The notes under the pieces are model-generated. The model saw only the letters and a program-made list of their open reading frames with translations. It did no database searches and was not told the DNA's origin. Position numbers and translations under genes: made by a program. 64,000 bases of DNA from Semisulcospira habei. Its lineage: Eukaryota; Mollusca; Gastropoda; Semisulcospiridae. Position 1 is the stretch's first letter, and each line of letters starts with the position of its first letter. The stretch covers positions 168,994,693 to 169,058,692 of the forward strand of contig BTPG01000007.1 in NCBI GenBank assembly GCA_036245525.1. The letters are read 5' to 3'. Shown here in pieces: positions 10,961-20,953 of the stretch.

Positions 10961-11068
10961 GTGTAAGTCGGTCTGTGATTTTGGACCTTACGGTATCAAA
11001 GCCGTACGGTCCAAAATAACAGGCCAGCTTACAGACCCGTAAGGTCCAAAATCACAGACCAGCACACC
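10961..11068. mobile_element. Family-H inverted repeat (GTCTGTGATTTTGGACC)
   Basis: GGTCTGTGATTTTGGACCTT...CGG is mirrored by CCGTAAGGTCCAAAATCACA, with a second smaller inversion (GCCGTACGGTCCAAAATAAC) between. Related copies: 45242-45306, 51333-51398 and a half copy at 58079-58110. Confidence 0.75.
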
Positions 11069-11149
11069 TTCGTGAAGTCCAGAATCACTGACGAACTCGG
11101 CTTTGATTGATTTCTTTATCTAGCTTTACTGCCAAGAACCGCACAGAGT

Positions 11150-11330
11150 TTAACCATAAAGCCCTGACATGATACAACAGGATGCGGATCGACCATGATA
11201 GTTCAAGGGTGGTGTCGGAATAGCGGCTTGGTGCCTGTAGGCGCCAAGCTATTTCGACACCACCCTTGAACTATCATGGTCAATTTTGTCTCCAGAGTTG
11301 TGACACAGACCTCAACAGATGTCCAACTTT
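11150..11330 (+). mobile_element. Family-B element (diverged, GGTGGTGTCG variant)
   Basis: Begins TTAACCATAAAGCCCTGACA, the eroded counterpart of the TTAACTCATTC..CCCC terminus. The core arms read GGTGGTGTCGGAATAG and CTATTTCGACACCACC: the departures from the usual GGTAGTGCCA are present on both sides. The right end fades near 11330. Confidence 0.75.
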
Positions 11331-11692
11331 AAGAAAAGAAAAGCCGCGATAATATCATCTTCAGGATGTAATGAGGTTAACTGCACCACTTGAAGTTACT
11401 CCAGCACTGAATAAGTGAAAGTGTAACAGGTGTCGACAGTAGACTAATTTTGCAGAGTGCGGGTTTTTAAATGCCAAGAAAATGTTGCCAACAGGATGTG
11501 TGGTATCTGTCAGCGATCTACTCACAGTTGCACTGAAACTGAATACTTTCCTTTTTAAGCGCATCAGTTATAATGATGTTAGCAAAAGCCAGCATTAGCT
11601 ACGAATACAAATAGGCTAAAAAAAAATCCAACACTATACTAGTACTCAAGTTTAAAAAAACGAAGTAATTAAACATTTTTTTTTTAAAAAAA

Positions 11693-12157
11693 CTCTTCGC
11701 GGTACAGAACACCTGCACTGTGATGAGAACTTTTAGTTCAGTTCGTGAGAAGTTTGGTTACAAGAGGCAAAACTTGGCACAAGATCAGTTCAGGCACAGC
11801 TACATGATCGCAGGCTATTCAGAATCAACTTCACTTTCCTGATCCACAGCCGGCCAAAAAATAAAAATAAAAAAGGCTTAGATTGTTTACACCTGTCTAA
11901 TTCACTTCGTACAGAACACCTGCACTATGATGAGAACATTTTAGTCCAGTTCGTGAGAAGTTTGGTTACAAGGGGCAAATTACTTGGCATAAGATCAGTG
12001 CAGGCACAGTTACGTCGCAGGCTATTCAGAATCAACTTCACTTTCATGATCCACAGCCAACCTGACAATATCGCATCCTCAAAACAAAACAAAAAACAAA
12101 AAAACAAAAAAAAAGTAAAAAAAAAAGGTTTATCTTGTTCACACATGTCTAATTCAG
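11693..12157. repeat. Imperfect direct duplication, ~210-250 bp unit
   Basis: Unit 1 (about 11697-11908) and unit 2 (about 11909-12157) share GTACAGAACACCTGCACT, GATGAGAAC, AGTTCGTGAGAAGTTTGG and AGGCTATTCAGAATCAACTT, followed by an A-rich stretch and ACACCTGTCTAATTCA or ACACATGTCTAATTCA. A local tandem duplication with moderate divergence. Confidence 0.85.
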
Positions 12158-12208
12158 TCTCAACTTTATAGGTGGCACCGCCAGAATAAATATGACTATA
12201 GGCAAAAC

Positions 12209-12304
12209 ACTCACAAACCAGACAGGTGAGGCTAGCGCTGGAAGAATTGTACAACAAACCAAGGGGAATTACTCAGCGCTGGACAACAGTTAGATCCCCT
12301 GCTG
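12209..12304. repeat. Dispersed repeat X
   Basis: CTCACAAACCAGACAGGTGA, GGCTAGCGCTGG, ACAAACCAAGGGGAATTACT, CAGCGCTGGACA and GTTAGATCCCCTGC recur in both arms of the rearranged inverted repeat at 24710-25099. Function unknown. Confidence 0.75.
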
Positions 12305-12378
12305 TATAGGCAAAACAGTCGTGAGCGTCGGTTTAAATCAACACGTCACTCGTCGCCGGAAATAACTGGAGCACATTT

Positions 12379-12543
12379 GTCTGTCAGTGACGGCACGATA
12401 CACATCTACACTGGAAGCCATCTGCTGGTCTGTCAGTGACGGCACGATACACATCTACACTGGAAGCCATCTGCTGGTCTGTCAGTGACGGCACGATACA
12501 CATCTACTGAAGCCATCTGCATGGTCTGTCAGTGACGGCACTA
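12379..12543. repeat. Tandem repeat, 49-bp unit, ~3.4 copies
   Basis: Units begin GTCTGTCAGTGACGGCACGA at 12379, 12428, 12477 and 12524 (spacing 49, 49, 47). Nearly identical units, so recent. Confidence 0.95.
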
Positions 12544-12609
12544 CACTTTTTGACATACTTCATGATTATCCGCCAGATAGGATCTCTGACACAGCACCGA
12601 CTGACGCAG

Positions 12610-12879
12610 TTAACTCATTCAGCCCGGCGCACGTATTTGGAGGCGGTGTCATCTAACGACTATGCACCTGTTGCAGGAGGTAGATCGACCACGACAAATT
12701 CAAGGGTAGCCGCCGCGGAGTGCCAGATTCGCCAAGCTAATCTGGCACTACCCTTGAATTACCAAGCTAATCTGGCACTACCCTTGAATTACCAAGCTAA
12801 TCTGGCACTACCCTTGAATTATCATGGTCGGACCCGGCCATCGAGTCCTGCTGAAGTGCGTCAGGGCCGAATGGGTTAA
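12610..12879 (+). mobile_element. Family-B element (TTAACTCATTCAGCCC type) with triplicated arm
   Basis: Ends are TTAACTCATTCAGCCCGGCG and GGGCCGAATGGGTTAA. The right arm of the core is present three times as 30-bp units (12731-12760, 12761-12790, 12791-12820, each CCAAGCTAATCTGGCACTAC..), while the left arm is partly replaced by GCCGCCGCGGAG. This is arm expansion inside a hairpin element. Confidence 0.88.
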
Positions 12880-13076
12880 CACATCACAGCTTAGTAACAC
12901 GGCAGAACTGTAGCACAGGCTGGGTTTGAGAAACCACATTTTCACGATGTTTCTAAATGTATCAGTAGTGTTCATCTTTTCTATTCACTGTCTTCAGACA
13001 AAAGAGATAAACATTGTACATTCTAAGTGGTACCGTTTGCGGAAGTACTGACTCAGCATAATTATAGACCCACTCG

Positions 13077-13123
13077 GGGAGTACGCCACAAGTACACTTC
13101 TATAAGTGTACTTGTAGCGTATT
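13077..13123. repeat. Short palindrome
   Basis: ACGCCACAAGTACACTTCTA mirrored by TAAGTGTACTTGTAGCGT; weaker symmetry (GGAGTA..TACTCC) extends outward to ~13152. Confidence 0.6.
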
Positions 13124-14085
13124 CCAGGAGTAAGTCTTTCTGGGAGTACTCCAACAAAGAGTGCGTGCTGATACTCATTGTAAAGATGCATTTCTTTTAC
13201 CTCAGCCTGTAGCAGGAAGTGTGCGAGAAAGCGAGTGTAAGTTACTGCCATGCCATGAAGAATTGCTCGGCCGTGTCAGGCTGAGTAAAGTCTTGTGGAA
13301 TGGTGCAAGCGTGCGTGTGTACCTCAGGCAGGTTCTTTCAGTTCTCCGGCAACGCTCTAACCGAATAGACGCGTCTAGAAGAGACACAGATATAAACGCC
13401 AGGCAGAATGTGGCATTCGGAGGGTGTGTGGCGGCCGTCTGGGGGAAGCCGTGCCGGAAAAGATGGGATTGGGGGGGGGGGGAGGGGAGTTGGAGGGGTG
13501 TGTGTGGGGGGGGGGGGGGGGGCGCGTTATGATATCTCTTGCAGGAGGTAAGCGTTTATTAGTATGTTAACCTAAAGGTAAGTATGTTTGCAAGTTAACG
13601 ATCTTGGTCTAAAAGAGGCTATGCTGACACACATGCTTGTTCACAAACAAATACTGAACATACATCATCATGAACGTTTGAAGGCGGCTCAGTGCGGGGT
13701 TCTTCAATATGATCACTCATCTTGCAGGTCTTCTATTTACATCTATGTTTTAACGATAAGGCAGGTAGGTAAGGTAGCAGTATGCATTTCAGTCTTTTGT
13801 CTGTTAAGTATTGCATCCAACAGTCTTTAAGATTCCTCCAGAGGCCATAGACGCTAATGAGCCAAAAGGAATTTGAGTAAAGAGGTAAGATAGATCTTTG
13901 GCACGGCGGCTTGTTCCCTGTTACAATTTGCATACATCAGTGGTTCCTTGGGAAATGCAACCTTCCGCCAGCCACTAATTATGACTGATAGATCATCACT
14001 GATTTCAGCATCAGATCGTGTAACCGCATTAGCAGACTTCGAACCCTCTTCAAAGAGCCTGGGAGACACAGCCGGTAATGAAACC
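13124..14085. other. Unclassified sequence with G-rich tract
   Basis: A G-rich stretch at 13471-13521 may mark sequencing-difficult DNA. The 123-residue plus frame at 13161 ends in a glycine run from this tract and shows no domain. No RNA gene seen. Confidence 0.45.
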
Positions 14086-14154
14086 GGTAAGAGGCATAGA
14101 TCCTCATGAGCCCCCGCGAATGCGGGGGTTCATGAGGATCTATGCCTCATACAG
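14086..14154 (+). mobile_element. Family-A core hairpin without termini
   Basis: AAGAGGCATAGATCCTCATG and its mirror around CCCCCGCGAATGCGGGGG. Flanks do not match the usual family-A arms. Confidence 0.7.
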
Positions 14155-14499
14155 CTGAGGGGTTTTGGCTTGCCTCCACAGCGCCATCTGTCGTTTGATG
14201 GAGAGTTTGTAGACGTAGCTGCCTAAATTCCTTTTCCTTTGAGTCTGAATGTCCTTTCCGTATGTTGCTGCTATTGCCTTCTATTTCGGATGCTTTTGTT
14301 TGCGGTTCCAGGCGCCTCCTCACCTTTGCAGGTGAAAGATATTTTTGTCTCTCAGTTCTCAGCTGAACCGATGACACCACTAATCTTTTACGAATCTGTT
14401 TATATTTTGGCGAGGTGGGAAAAGAAAGTCACAGTCTATTCGTTTAGTTATACCGTATGATAGAGTTATTAGACAGACAGTTTTGTACATACAAACTTC

Positions 14500-14935
14500 A
14501 GAGAACATACCAACGAAAAAGGAAACACGCTTAAAATAGACAGTTAAAACACAATTTATTAATGTTTCAGGTTCAAGCCCTTTTTTCAAAATAGACATGC
14601 AAACAAGGACACAATTTTCAACTTATATTTTTGTGGAGTAAAACAGTTACCGCAAGGGTCTCCTGTAAAAGGGAAACAGAAAATAGAAGTTGAAAACCCT
14701 TTAAGTATGAAACATGTTTCATACTTAAAAGGCTTCCAACCTCTATTTCTTGCTTTCCTTGTCTTTTTGTGAAGGGAAGATGCACAATTCAGAACATAAA
14801 GGTGAAGTAAAATGTCAAGTATGCGTTGAAAATGCAGAGAACATCCCAACGCAAAAAGAAACACGCTTAGAAAAGCAGTTACAACACAATGTGTGTTGTA
14901 ATTGTCTTTTCTAAGCGTGTTTCTTCTTCGTTCGA
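14500..14935. mobile_element. Family-N composite hairpin
   Basis: Left block GAAACACGCTTAAAATAGAC with AACACAATTTATTAATGTTT; a central palindrome at 14667-14780 (AAAGGGAAACAGAAAATAGA...CCTTTAAGTATGAAACATG and mirror); then a small inverted pair at 14861-14920 (GCTTAGAAAAG..GTTACAACACA | TGTGTTGTAATTGTCTTTTC). These are family-N ends packed around a different centre. Confidence 0.65.
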
Positions 14936-15232
14936 ATGTTCTCCAGTTGCGTATTCAGTTCCTGTACTCCATTGAAAAGGTATAAACGTACAAATAAATC
15001 AAACGGAGAGAAAAAAAAACAACCCGCAAACCTGAAAGGAAAAGCTAAAAAAATAAATAAAAAACACGCCACCGACTGTGCTTCAAAGAAATACCATCTT
15101 ACCTGCACGACGAGCTAGGCGCCCGGCGCCTGTACGACACACGAGGTTAGTATTCACAGGTGTTTTCATAGGTGTTGCAACAGTTAGTCGCATAAAGAAA
15201 TAATGCGTATCGCTGAGTGTATGCCACGTTGA

Positions 15233-15343
15233 TTAACCCCATAACTGACAGGGCACGACGTACGATGCACAGCCGCAAGAGACATAAATCCTCACGAGCC
15301 CCCGCATTTGCGGGGGCTCGTGAGGATATATGTCTCTCGTTTC
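15233..15343 (+). mobile_element. Family-A element, left part plus core
   Basis: Starts TTAACCCCATAACTGACAGG. The core reads GAGACATAAATCCTCACGAG on the left and CTCGTGAGGATATATGTCTC on the right: CACGAG/CTCGTG and GAGACAT/ATGTCTC are both paired departures from the common form. The right terminus is absent. Confidence 0.78.
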
Positions 15344-15590
15344 TATGTTTTGGTATAGCCCCGTGTTCTTTCTTGTGCCTGTTTTTTGTCCGACTTACAT
15401 AATGTGTTCTTCACGCGGAGTGTCCTTCAATGTGCAGTGGTTTCAGACGCAAGGGTTAGTGGTGCAACATTTCTGAATTCTGTGACTAACGAGTCTATAG
15501 TTTGAATATGAGCTGGGGCCTTCATCACGTGAGTCGACAGGTGTCGTTTATGTGTTCTATAATGTCATAATGTCTTCGGACCTTAACCCC

Positions 15591-15800
15591 TTAACCCCAC
15601 GGGTGCATTTCCCAATATATGAAGTTTTCACCCAATGACTATGTACCAGTTGCAGGAGATGGATCGACCATGATAATTCAAGGATCACTTAGTGTCATAT
15701 TAGCATGGCGCCTGATGGCGCCAAGCTAATCTGACACCACCCTTCAACTATCATGGTCGATCCATCTCCTGTTGTAGTGCGTCGGGGCTAAATGGTTTAA
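15591..15800 (+). mobile_element. Family-B element, first of an end-to-end pair
   Basis: Ends TTAACCCCACGGGTGC and GTCGGGGCTAAATGGTTTAA. Left arm of the core is damaged (CAAGGATCACTTAGTGTCAT). Its terminal TTAA (15797-15800) is also the first TTAA of the next element. Confidence 0.82.
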
Positions 15801-16018
15801 CCCCTATCATACTGAGAATAAAAGCTTCAAATTTGTACACTGCCATAATAATATGCAAGCTACATTATTGTACTTACAGATAAGGATATAGACCAATGGC
15901 TTTAGTTCAAGGGTGGTGCCAGAATAACTTGGCGCCCCAAGCTATTCTGGCACTACCCTTTAACTATTTTAGTCATACTTATTTCACACACTGGCGTATT
16001 CCAAATGATAAGGGTTAA
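15797..16018 (+). mobile_element. Family-B element, TTAACCCTTATCAT type, second of a pair
   Basis: Right end is CACTGGCGTATTCCAAATGA then TAAGGGTTAA; left end TTAACCCCTATCATACTGAG. The core AGTGCCAGAATAACTTGGCG has lost most of its loop. Shares one TTAA with the preceding element, as expected if one inserted at the edge of the other. Confidence 0.82.
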
Positions 16019-16020
16019 AC

Positions 16021-16176
16021 AACAGATGTGGCCGGTGGACGTATGGTCCGGTGGAGCCCACTTCCACATCTGAATACAAGCCAAGAGGACTCAATGAACA
16101 GATGTGGCCGGTGGACGTATGGTCAGTCCGGTGGAGCCCACTTCCACATCTGAATACAAGCCAAGAGGACTCAATG
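16021..16176. repeat. Direct duplication, 76/80-bp units
   Basis: Two units starting AACAGATGTGGCCGGTGGAC at 16021 and 16097. The second has a 4-bp extra TCAG. Very recent. Confidence 0.95.
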
Positions 16177-16447
16177 AACGCATGGACGAACAATTAGCTC
16201 ATTCAAGGCAACCCACATCAGCAGTTGCGATAATGTCGTACAGCCTGGCCATTTCCTTGAATGTATTAATCTCCAATCACCCAAACCGCATCCGCACCCC
16301 GCCGTATCCTTTTATCGGTGTCTTATCCGGGGGAGTTCATCATACATTATGATAGCTCCAAATCAGTCATTGCTCAGACTGATCAACTGTTAAAGTTTTT
16401 AGCGATTGATCCGATAGGTTTCTAAGTATCTATTATAAACAGGTACC

Positions 16448-16560
16448 TACCCAATGCGCAAAAAGGCATCGGGCTGACGTCGGCCGCCGTTGGCCCGCGC
16501 ACAGCTGTGTGCGGGCCAACAGTGTCCGACGTCAGCCCGATGGCCTTTGCGCACTGGGTA
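16448..16560. mobile_element. Family-D palindrome
   Basis: Arms TACCCAATGCGCAAAAAGGC / CCTTTGCGCACTGGGTA, with CATCGGGCTGACGTCGG and GTTGGCCCGC within, and AGCTGTGT at the turn. Related hairpins at 30709-30810 and 32453-32543 share the GGGCCGA-type arm. Confidence 0.75.
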
Positions 16561-17706
16561 CAGCCGAATGTTTCGAAGATTTTTTTTTTTTTTTTTTTCA
16601 AATGGAAACACAGTAAGTCCACAGTAGACAGATTCAGATTAAATAACTTTACTCACAAGTAAATGAATGACTAGCTTTGCTTTGACTTTTCCCAAGATCG
16701 CACTTTGCGTTTACCAGGTATGCATATCGGATGTTAGCGCAGGCATGGGCTGCTTCCGTTTTTTTTGCTGTGACGCCACATGCGAACTGAGACACACATG
16801 TTGGTGTCGTCTGCGTGTCTAGCATTGGATGATTCCCCTTGATAACTTGAGTACATGTATCCTGTATTTATAAAATTTACCTGGTCATGTGTGGTCTATT
16901 GTCTACAATTCTTCTTCGACTTCAAAGGCCATTTCATGCTGTTTTGTCGAGGGTCGCAGTATAGTGCAAGACGGCAGGATTATACCACTTCAATTCGTGG
17001 ATCTAACACAGGGGCAGGGAATATATTTTCTACAACGAGTTTCATGTTCCTGACTATCTCCGCTCCGGGCGAGTCAGGGGCACGAAACTCTTGGCAGAGA
17101 ATCTGCGATTCCCTTACAAGCTTAGAACAAGTGAGGGGCAAGAAGCTGAGGCCCAAAATCGTTGATTCCTCACATCGTGGACCGAATCAAAGGTACGCAA
17201 CTATTGGTGGAAACTCTTCCATGCTCTCTCCCTGTGATTACAGAATATTTTTGGTCAGATTGCATTTTAGACGAGCCCAACATGTTTGTTTTGCATAGGG
17301 GTGTTTGGGTCCAGCTCATTGTTTGTAACAGCTTCTTTTAGTGTGTCTGGCCAATTCGCTAACCCCAACGAGGCCCCATTGAGAGTTTTTCGCGCCTGGA
17401 ATTTGACTCGGCAGACGTGGCCTTCGGCTCTGCGTCTTCTTACTGTTTGGAGCGATTCATAAATGACTGAACTACGTGTGAGTACCAGAGACCACAGGCT
17501 AAGGTAGAAACATGCAGTTTTACGATGCAAATTAACCCCGTTTTACGCGTCTTTTCCGCCGAACGGCATCGTCTGTAGCAGACAAGGAGTTACAGTGCAG
17601 TGATTTATTTCGTTGTTCACTGTGGACAGTGAACAGAAGAATAGGCTGCTGTACTTCATGATTCGCATCGTGAATATACATTTGTTCTTCTCCCCCAACT
17701 CTGCAG
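16561..17706. other. Unclassified sequence
   Basis: Poly(T) at 16581-16598. The 147-residue plus frame at 16855 has no recognisable domain and biased composition; not called. No repeat family seen. Confidence 0.45.
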
Positions 17707-17781
17707 GATGTAGACTATTGTATCCTGAGGCGTGTGTCTCATGACGACTTTAGCCGGTGTCACTGAACGACTTTGACGAAG
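17707..17781 (+). other. Exon-like segment (non-coding in all frames)
   Basis: Preceded by a pyrimidine tract ending CAACTCTGCAG and followed by GTAAGTGCAAAG, a strong acceptor and donor pair on the plus strand. All three frames contain a stop, so if real it would be an untranslated exon. Spacing to the next exon-like segment is ~500 bp. Confidence 0.25.
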
Positions 17782-18279
17782 GTAAGTGCAAAGTTTGATT
17801 TTATCTCCGTGGTTTAGAATTTATTTTGTTTGATTGAACACACATTTGGATGTCTTGATTTCAGAGCACCGTAACTGGAAGAAAATAAAAATATTTACTA
17901 GTAAGTCAAGCAATTATTTTCCGTTTCATCATCACTGTGAGATTTGCAGCCTATGTAGGCCGTAAAGTGTAATTTATACAAAGGTGGAACGTGCGATGTG
18001 ACAAGGCTAGTATTTATTGTCAAAAGTATTAGCGGAGATATCATAGTTGGCCGGCTGGTAGAATTTTAGGGAGAAACCACTTCCATGACATGTTATAGGG
18101 TGGAAACAAAATGTGATAGTGAAATTCCTAACCCTAGTGACCAATGAACATGATCACGGGTGCGCATGACGTCATCAGTCTTGTCGTCTGCACCTTGTTC
18201 TCTGTCGTTCTTTTTCTGAAACAATTACGTCGCGGGTTGTGTTATTTTTACACTATGCATATAATTTGTTTTTATTTAG

Positions 18280-18393
18280 AAACTGTGGAAGAGAGGCCCA
18301 GACTAGACCAATATTTCTTGCCGCGGAAGATACGAGGCCGGTCTGATGCAAATGGCCGCGTCAACTTTGAAAGCTGTTTTCATCCCAAAAACA
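18280..18393 (+). other. Exon-like segment, open for 38 codons
   Basis: Acceptor ATTTGTTTTTATTTAG and donor GTAAGTATAA bracket 114 bp that is open in one frame, entered at the second base of a codon (ETVEERPRLDQYFLPRKIRG...). The surroundings are free of recognised repeats. I do not recognise a protein family. It could be a real small exon or chance. Confidence 0.3.
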
Positions 18394-19199
18394 GTAAGTA
18401 TAAAAAGAAATGTGGTATAAATTGTTTAGACAATAAGAATGACGTGGGTTAAATGTTCACCCTAGGGTATTCTTTGTTGGGCGAAATGTTGGTGAAATTC
18501 TCGAACACTAGTGTCTAATTTAGCTCTCTTCGGTTCGCACGATGAGCAGTTTTATTGCTCGCATAGGATGCATATTTCGTGTATGTGTGTGTTCGCATGA
18601 GAACTGGACATTATATGGTGCCACAGTTATGTCTGTGTGTTTTTGATATGTTGCGTGTGATAACGGATTTTATTTCCTTTCAGAGACCTTTTTTAGGTTC
18701 TAGTCGCAACATTTTTGTATTATGCACGTAGGGGAGGAGCCCCGATTATGAAACAGTCCCTATTATAATACACCCTGCTCCCGTCGAAACGGAATAACTT
18801 TTCCAAATTCTGCCTGTGCAGTAATATAGATCTACTTTACTGAGCCTTATTTCCGGTAAAAGAATGTCAGGCGTGATGAAAACGAAAACACGCCAATAAA
18901 ATGTTATTGTTCACCCTTCTGCTTCTTATTTTCCGCCATTTGGAAACAGCTACATCAGCATTCAGTTTTGTGATTTAAAAAAAAAAATAACAACTCTTGT
19001 CATGAAGAGCAGTCTTCGGAGATCATATAACCAGCGGCATTCGCTTGGTTCTCTTTTTGTTGTTTTGGAGGCACGCATTTTCCTGGAGATGTATCATGTT
19101 CCTATTATGAAACGCAAAGAGCACCTAGTAAGAAACGTGTTTCATAATTAGAACAGCGTTTCATATAAGAAGCAGTGTTTGTCTAGCGTACATATCGGA
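18394..19199. other. Unclassified sequence with ATTATGAAAC repeats
   Basis: GATTATGAAACAGTCCC at ~18745 and a short inverted cluster (CCTATTATGAAAC..GTTTCATAATTAG..GTTTCATATAAG) at ~19099-19172. A similar cluster recurs at 23450-23510, so both may be parts of one larger degraded element. Confidence 0.4.
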
Positions 19200-19830
19200 A
19201 ACCATCCAGTTTGTTCCAAATTTCAGATGTTGATACTTTTTCTCAGTACAAAGTATCCCACAATAGGATCATGTCACTTTCATCAAGGTCAAGGTCACAA
19301 AGGCTACATTTGCTATGTATGTTATTGTCCAGGCAATGTTGCTGTAAACACCAAAACGATTTGATCCAAATGGCAAATTGTGATATTTTGTAAAGATACA
19401 GACTGTTGCACACCAGAATTTTTCACTGCCTTAAAGGCAAAGGTCACAACGGCCATTATTTGTTTTGTGCAGATTTGTGTGCTAGGCATTATCTCAAAAA
19501 CCATTGGGCCTATTCAATCCAAAATTTAGATAATAGTATTTTACCACATCACAGCTTGTCATCACTCTTAACTGCGCGTCTACCGCAAGGTCAAGGTCAT
19601 AGTTGCCATGTTTTGCAGATTATTGAGTAGAAAATACCTCTGGAACCGCTGTACTTATTTGCTCTGATTTTTTTTAGGAAATGATGCCTTACCCTCATAA
19701 TTTATGTGATGTCTTTAACATAATTAATTCACGACCTGTAAGGTGAAGGTCGCAGAGGTCATATTTGTGTCGTGCAGACAATATCTCTGAAACCACAGCC
19801 CGATTTAAAAAAAAAAAAATTGCTTGATGA
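19200..19830 (+). repeat. Degenerate ~154-bp tandem array with AGGTCA motifs
   Basis: TCAAGGTCAAGGTCAC at ~19281 recurs as AAAGGCAAAGGTCAC (~19436), GCAAGGTCAAGGTCAT (~19590) and GTGAAGGTCGCAGAGGTCA (~19743), spacing close to 154 bp. Each is followed by TTTGT..T/GCAGA and AT.TCTGAAACCAC-like text. The units are old but the GGTCA motif is the best kept part. Not coding. Confidence 0.7.
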
Positions 19831-19839
19831 TATTTTGAC

Positions 19840-20043
19840 TTAACCCCTTCAGAGCCGATAAATTCTCAATAGGGTCCATCTGCAAGACACATAGATCCTC
19901 ATGAGCCCCTCTGGTGCGGTGGCTCACATGGCGATTTTGGCTCTTGCTGACACAACTGACATATTTATTTGACGGTTGGGGTTCCTTTGGACTGAATTAC
20001 GAAAGTTTTCAGAGCAATATGTGCGTCCAGTGGTAGCAAAGAG
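19840..20043 (+). mobile_element. Family-A element, degraded
   Basis: Starts TTAACCCCTTCAGAGCCGAT; left arm of the core intact (ATAGATCCTCATGAGCCCC), right arm decayed (GGTGGCTCACATGGCGATTT). Right half ends AGTGGTAGCAAAG without TTAA. Confidence 0.7.
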
Positions 20044-20441
20044 AATAAGACAGATATATGTCACAAATCAAGTTTATGTGGCTATATCATTTCAAGATGA
20101 CGCGCGCAGTTGTTGGGAATGTTTTCAGACAGACAAAATGGCGCATTACTGTCTGTCAGGAGGGCGTGAGACTAAAAAGTTGTTCCAAGAGCAAACCTTG
20201 TTGGCTTAAATGTGACAACAAATGTGAAACAGTATGAATGTAGTCACAAATCGTCCATGCATCCGCTCTTCGGCCCTCGTGTGTGTATGCGTGCGTTTGT
20301 CTAAGTCAATTTCTTAGGAGCTACAACATCCACAGACTTTAAACTCGACACAACTGTAGTTTATAAGAACAATTGTACCTACATATTTCATCTGCAGAAA
20401 AGGTCAAGATCATTATAGGTCGATGTGTTTATAAAGATTAG

Positions 20442-20849
20442 TCCTTTTTCGCAGCCCCCACCCGGGTCTGCCCTGGGGGACTTGGGTGGGGTTAGGTATT
20501 TTTTAGTTCCCAGGGTCACCCTGGTCAGCCCCACAGGGTGGGTTTTTCTCTCTATTCTGGGGCATGTGTTTCTGTCTACCCTTTGTCCATTCACCTGTAT
20601 TTGCCTTTTTAAAACTCTCCCTACTGTCTGCACTGCCTGTAGCTCTTGATATTGGATGTGTGTTGCTAAATCGTCTTGGCTTTATTTAGGCCCCATGTGT
20701 TAGGTTTATTTAATGTATTTGACCGGCTGGCGACATACATTCAATGTTCTGTTTATTTTTTTTTTCACAAGCAGTGCAGGCACGTCCTGAGAAAGCCTTG
20801 TTGCTGTCGGGACGTTAAGCAATGTACAATCAATCAATCCTTTTTCGCA
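20442..20849 (+). mobile_element. SINE copy S1 with 12-bp target duplication
   Basis: Perfect duplication TCCTTTTTCGCA at 20442-20453 and 20838-20849 frames a 384-bp element. It begins (G)CCCCCACCCGGGTCTGCC and ends GACGTTAAGCAATGTACAAT then (CAAT)n. No tRNA-like A and B boxes were seen at the 5' end. The element has a defined start shared by five copies, so it is not randomly truncated. The tail resembles the conserved 3' modules of mollusc SINEs; that comparison is from memory. Confidence 0.9.
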
Positions 20850-20953
20850 CACACATTTTTAAAAGTTAACTTCAGGTGCAAAAGTTTGAAAGTACCTAAG
20901 TATGCATTTTATACCACGAATACTATTCCGAATGTCCTCTCTTTAAGGTAGAG

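Noticed and set aside
16855..17298. 147-residue plus-strand frame
   Set aside because: No domain, low-quality composition, and splice-like sites nearby do not keep its frame.
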